Assembly: GCA_049969475.1 (NCBI GenBank)
Contig: JBMFOU010000016.1
Span: forward strand, 8,501-72,500
DNA from: UBA2030 sp049969475
GTDB taxonomy: Bacteria > Bacteroidota > Bacteroidia > Bacteroidales > TTA-H9
Direction of reading: 5' to 3'
Length of the DNA: 64,000 bases
Shown here in pieces: positions 61,967-64,000 of the stretch. The stretch's first letter is position 1. Each line of letters begins with the position of its first letter. Under the pieces are notes generated by a model. That model ran no database searches. It saw only the letters and a program-made list of their open reading frames with translations, and was not told where the DNA came from. A program made the position numbers and the translations under genes.

Positions 61967-62755
61967 ATGAAGAAAAAATTCATTCACGACTTTCGGGTTA
62001 GAGAAAATCGCCCCCTCAACGAAGGACATTTTATCCTGGTCCTTGAGACTTCAGAAACACTGCCCGACATCCTGCCAGGCCAGTTTGCCGAAGTGAAGGT
62101 GGACGACTCACCCCAGACTTTTTTACGCCGTCCGCTGAGCATCCATGATGTTGATTACAAGGAAAATACCCTCAAACTGCTGGTTCAAAAAAAAGGAGAA
62201 GGAACGCATCGCTTATCGCGTTTGCAAAAAGGGGAGAGGCTCAATCTGGTTTATCCCCTTGGAAATCATTTCACAATAGTTGAAAATCAGGATATTTTAC
62301 TGGTGGGAGGAGGTTGTGGCGTGGCTCCCTTGCTGTATCTGGCCCGTAAGCTCCATGAGGCAGGTAATCGTATAACCACACTTATGGGCGCGCGCTCTGC
62401 TGAGGGAATCATGGAAAGGGAACTATTCTCAGCACTGGGCCGTGTAGAGTTTACTACTGAAGATGGCAGTCTGGGCACCAAGGGTTTCGTGATTCACCAT
62501 GCCCTCTGGCGAAAGATACCTTTTGATTATCAACGTATATATACCTGTGGGCCCGATCCCATGATGAAGGCCGTGGGTAAACTGGCCCGAAGGCATGAGG
62601 TGGCTTGCGAGGTTTCGCTCGAACAAACCATGGCCTGCGGAATAGGGGCATGCCTTGTGTGTGTGGTTAAAACTAACAGGGGGCACGTATGCACCTGCAC
62701 CGAGGGTCCTGTTTTCAATACAGATGAACTTACCGATTGGCTCGAAGAAAAATAA
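61967..62755 (+). CDS. pyrK: Dihydroorotate dehydrogenase electron-transfer subunit
   Basis: 262 aa. An FAD-binding domain (about 1-100, with RRPLSIHD for flavin) and an NAD-binding domain (VGGGCGVAPLLYLARKL) precede a [2Fe-2S] loop. The cluster cysteines are C224, C229, C232 and either C242 or C244 (CGIGACLVC and HVCTC). It passes electrons from PyrD to NAD+. It is six bases upstream of pyrD, as expected for the heterotetramer. Confidence 0.96.
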   Translation: MKKKFIHDFRVRENRPLNEGHFILVLETSETLPDILPGQFAEVKVDDSPQTFLRRPLSIHDVDYKENTLKLLVQKKGEGTHRLSRLQKGERLNLVYPLGNHFTIVENQDILLVGGGCGVAPLLYLARKLHEAGNRITTLMGARSAEGIMERELFSALGRVEFTTEDGSLGTKGFVIHHALWRKIPFDYQRIYTCGPDPMMKAVGKLARRHEVACEVSLEQTMACGIGACLVCVVKTNRGHVCTCTEGPVFNTDELTDWLEEK

Positions 62756-62761
62756 CGTTCC

Positions 62762-63676
62762 ATGAAACCCGAACTACGCGTAACAATTAATGGCCTTGAA
62801 TTTCAGAATCCCGTGCTTACGGCTTCGGGTACTTTCGGTTATGGGGAAGAATTTGCTGACCTGGTGGATTTAAATCGACTGGGGGGCATCATTGTAAAAG
62901 GAACTACAGGAAAGGCCCGCCAGGGCAATCCCTATCCCCGTATGGCCGAGACCCCTATGGGGATGCTCAATTCGGTAGGGCTACAGAACAAGGGTGTTGA
63001 TGCCTTCATTACAGAAATTTGGCCCCGTATCAGGCACTATCGAACAAACATCATCGTCAATGTATCCGGCAGCACGGTGGAGGAATACGAAGAAGTAGCT
63101 GCCAAACTCAATGAGGTTGAGGGTATTCCGGCTATAGAGCTTAATATTTCCTGCCCTAACGTAAAAGAGGGAGGGATGGCCTTTGGTACCAGTTGCCCGT
63201 CGGCGGTGGCCGTTACCCGGGCTGTGCGGGAGGTTTATCATAAAACCTTGATTGTAAAACTATCTCCCAATGTTACCGATATTGCAGAAATGGCCATGGC
63301 TGTTGAAGGAGCCGGCGCAGATGCTGTTTCGCTAATCAATACTTTGCTGGGAATGGCTATTAATGCCCATACTCGTAAACCTGTGCTTTCTACCATTACA
63401 GGAGGATTGAGTGGCCCGGCAGTGAAACCCATTGCCCTGCGTATGGTTTGGCAGGTTTACAAAGCTGTGAAAATCCCCATTATTGGATTGGGCGGGATTA
63501 TGAATGCCACCGATGCCATCGAATTTATGCTGGCAGGTGCCACGGCCATTCAGGTAGGCACTGCAAATTTTATTGATCCGGCCGTAACGATGAAAATTAT
63601 TGATGGGCTGGAATCATATTGTATAGTTCATGGAATTAGGCATATAGCTGAACTTACCGGCGCGCTTGACGTGTAA
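62762..63676 (+). CDS. pyrD: Dihydroorotate dehydrogenase, class 1B catalytic subunit
   Basis: 304 aa. The FMN TIM barrel has VKGTTGKARQGNP (Lys46), the catalytic Cys131 in ELNISCPNVKEGG and the late flavin loops GLGGIMNATDAIEF and GATAIQVGTANF. A Cys (not Ser) base, together with pyrK, marks the NAD+-linked class 1B form, consistent with anaerobic life. It oxidises dihydroorotate to orotate in pyrimidine synthesis. Confidence 0.97.
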   Translation: MKPELRVTINGLEFQNPVLTASGTFGYGEEFADLVDLNRLGGIIVKGTTGKARQGNPYPRMAETPMGMLNSVGLQNKGVDAFITEIWPRIRHYRTNIIVNVSGSTVEEYEEVAAKLNEVEGIPAIELNISCPNVKEGGMAFGTSCPSAVAVTRAVREVYHKTLIVKLSPNVTDIAEMAMAVEGAGADAVSLINTLLGMAINAHTRKPVLSTITGGLSGPAVKPIALRMVWQVYKAVKIPIIGLGGIMNATDAIEFMLAGATAIQVGTANFIDPAVTMKIIDGLESYCIVHGIRHIAELTGALDV

Positions 63677-63868
63677 GGTTGGCTGTAAGTGGAGAAGATT
63701 ATTCAGAAAGAGTATTAGCTTAGGCGCGTAAAAAAGTAATACGGTTTGTTTGAGATAGGTAAGAAAACAGAAAGGTGTTAATAGCTAAAATTATGAATAT
63801 CAGTGTTTTGCCACTATAATTCACTCATTAGTTCAAGCAGGCGGTGGCAGGGCGCAACACGGGGGATA
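63677..63868. other. Intergenic region after pyrD, entering a GC-rich island
   Basis: The first 150 bases are AT-rich and show no gene or terminator. From about 63834 the composition turns GC-rich (GCAGGCGGTGGCAGGGCGCA) and runs to about 63911. No match to a known RNA was recognised. Confidence 0.4.
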
Positions 63869-63955
63869 TTACCTGCCTTGGGCTACGTAGCCGCACCCGC
63901 CCTTCTCTGAATCTTTCATGCCTGCATAAATCGAATCTTTTAGTTTATCAATCAC
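63869..63955 (-). CDS. Possible 28-aa peptide with GG-Cys tail
   Basis: On the minus strand a GTG at 63955 opens 28 codons ending at a TAA (63871-63869). The product starts with MIDKLKDSIYAGMKDSEK and ends KGGCGYVAQGR. A -7-like TATTTTTA lies about 13 nt upstream. The palindrome GGCTACGTAGCC is inside the frame. The coding status is uncertain: it may be a small peptide, a leader, or part of a structured or mobile element. Confidence 0.25.
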   Translation of the reverse strand: MIDKLKDSIYAGMKDSEKGGCGYVAQGR

Positions 63956-64000
63956 TATTGTCCGATAAAAATACAAAATTAATTATCGTGTTTTTCAATA

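Overview
The window is a chromosomal segment of a Bacteroidota bacterium, probably an anaerobic member of the Bacteroidales/Marinilabiliales side of the phylum. The reasons are: several secreted proteins end in a type IX secretion (T9SS) C-terminal sorting domain with a YPNP/FPNP motif; many start codons are preceded by the Bacteroidota -7 promoter element TAnnTTTG; there are DUF5606, head-GIN, DUF4369/TlpA and LruC-type proteins; and a hydF gene together with a class 1B PyrD/PyrK pair points to anaerobic, [FeFe]-hydrogenase-bearing metabolism. The sequence has a 100-N assembly gap at 18605-18704, so it is probably a scaffold or metagenome bin.

Layout. 1-3548: the tail of one histidine kinase, a PAS-PAS hybrid kinase and an SDR oxidoreductase. 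3558-5292: a membrane anti-sigma factor and its ECF sigma factor, with a candidate autoregulatory promoter. 5524-8114: lepA and a divergent lipoprotein. 8115-9762: an AT-rich gap and a divergent class III nucleotidyl-cyclase-like protein. 9882-13571: purL. 14086-19071: an LruC lipoprotein, a C10 (streptopain-type) T9SS protease and a palindromic repeat array that contains the gap. 19072-24605: a minus-strand operon aspA-hydF-(glycosidase-like + Cys-less FGE fold). 24982-30287: zupT and two T9SS cargo genes. 30391-33852: a small lipoprotein, ung, a secreted NUC-type nuclease, rdgB and ddl. 34012-41598: PASTA protein - T9SS cargo - rluD, then pyrG and yidC. 41665-44323: phhB, a REP-like hairpin array, tRNA-Met, saccharopine dehydrogenase and an EamA transporter. 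44391-47201: a two-gene signalling operon made of a degenerate hybrid kinase and an intact receiver-kinase. 47541-53268: envelope and unknown-function genes, ending in a DUF4369/TlpA thioredoxin. 53703-58028: oligopeptidase B, a deoxynucleoside kinase and a GH3-family protein. 58207-63676: a thioredoxin-like and a Cys-less rhodanese pair, purB, a glycosyltransferase, a DUF5606 protein, pyrK and pyrD. 63677-64000: an unexplained GC-rich island.

How the genes fit together. Most of the window is core housekeeping: nucleotide synthesis (purL, purB, pyrG, pyrK, pyrD, rdgB, deoxynucleoside kinase), translation (lepA, rluD, tRNA-Met), DNA repair (ung), and wall and membrane assembly (ddl, PASTA protein, yidC). 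Between these sit secreted degradative and adhesion-like proteins using T9SS, and regulatory modules (ECF/anti-sigma, three hybrid kinases). No phage, plasmid, IS transposase or complete defence island was recognised.

The most unusual items are: the cyclase-homology protein lacking canonical base-selecting residues; the pseudokinase/kinase pair; a terminator whose loop is exactly a promoter -7 element; the catalytic-residue losses in the rhodanese and FGE-like domains; two hairpin repeat arrays; and several unannotated tiny ORFs with promoter or terminator context. I saw no complete, convincing new multi-gene system. The cyclase-like gene and the pseudokinase operon are the best places to look.
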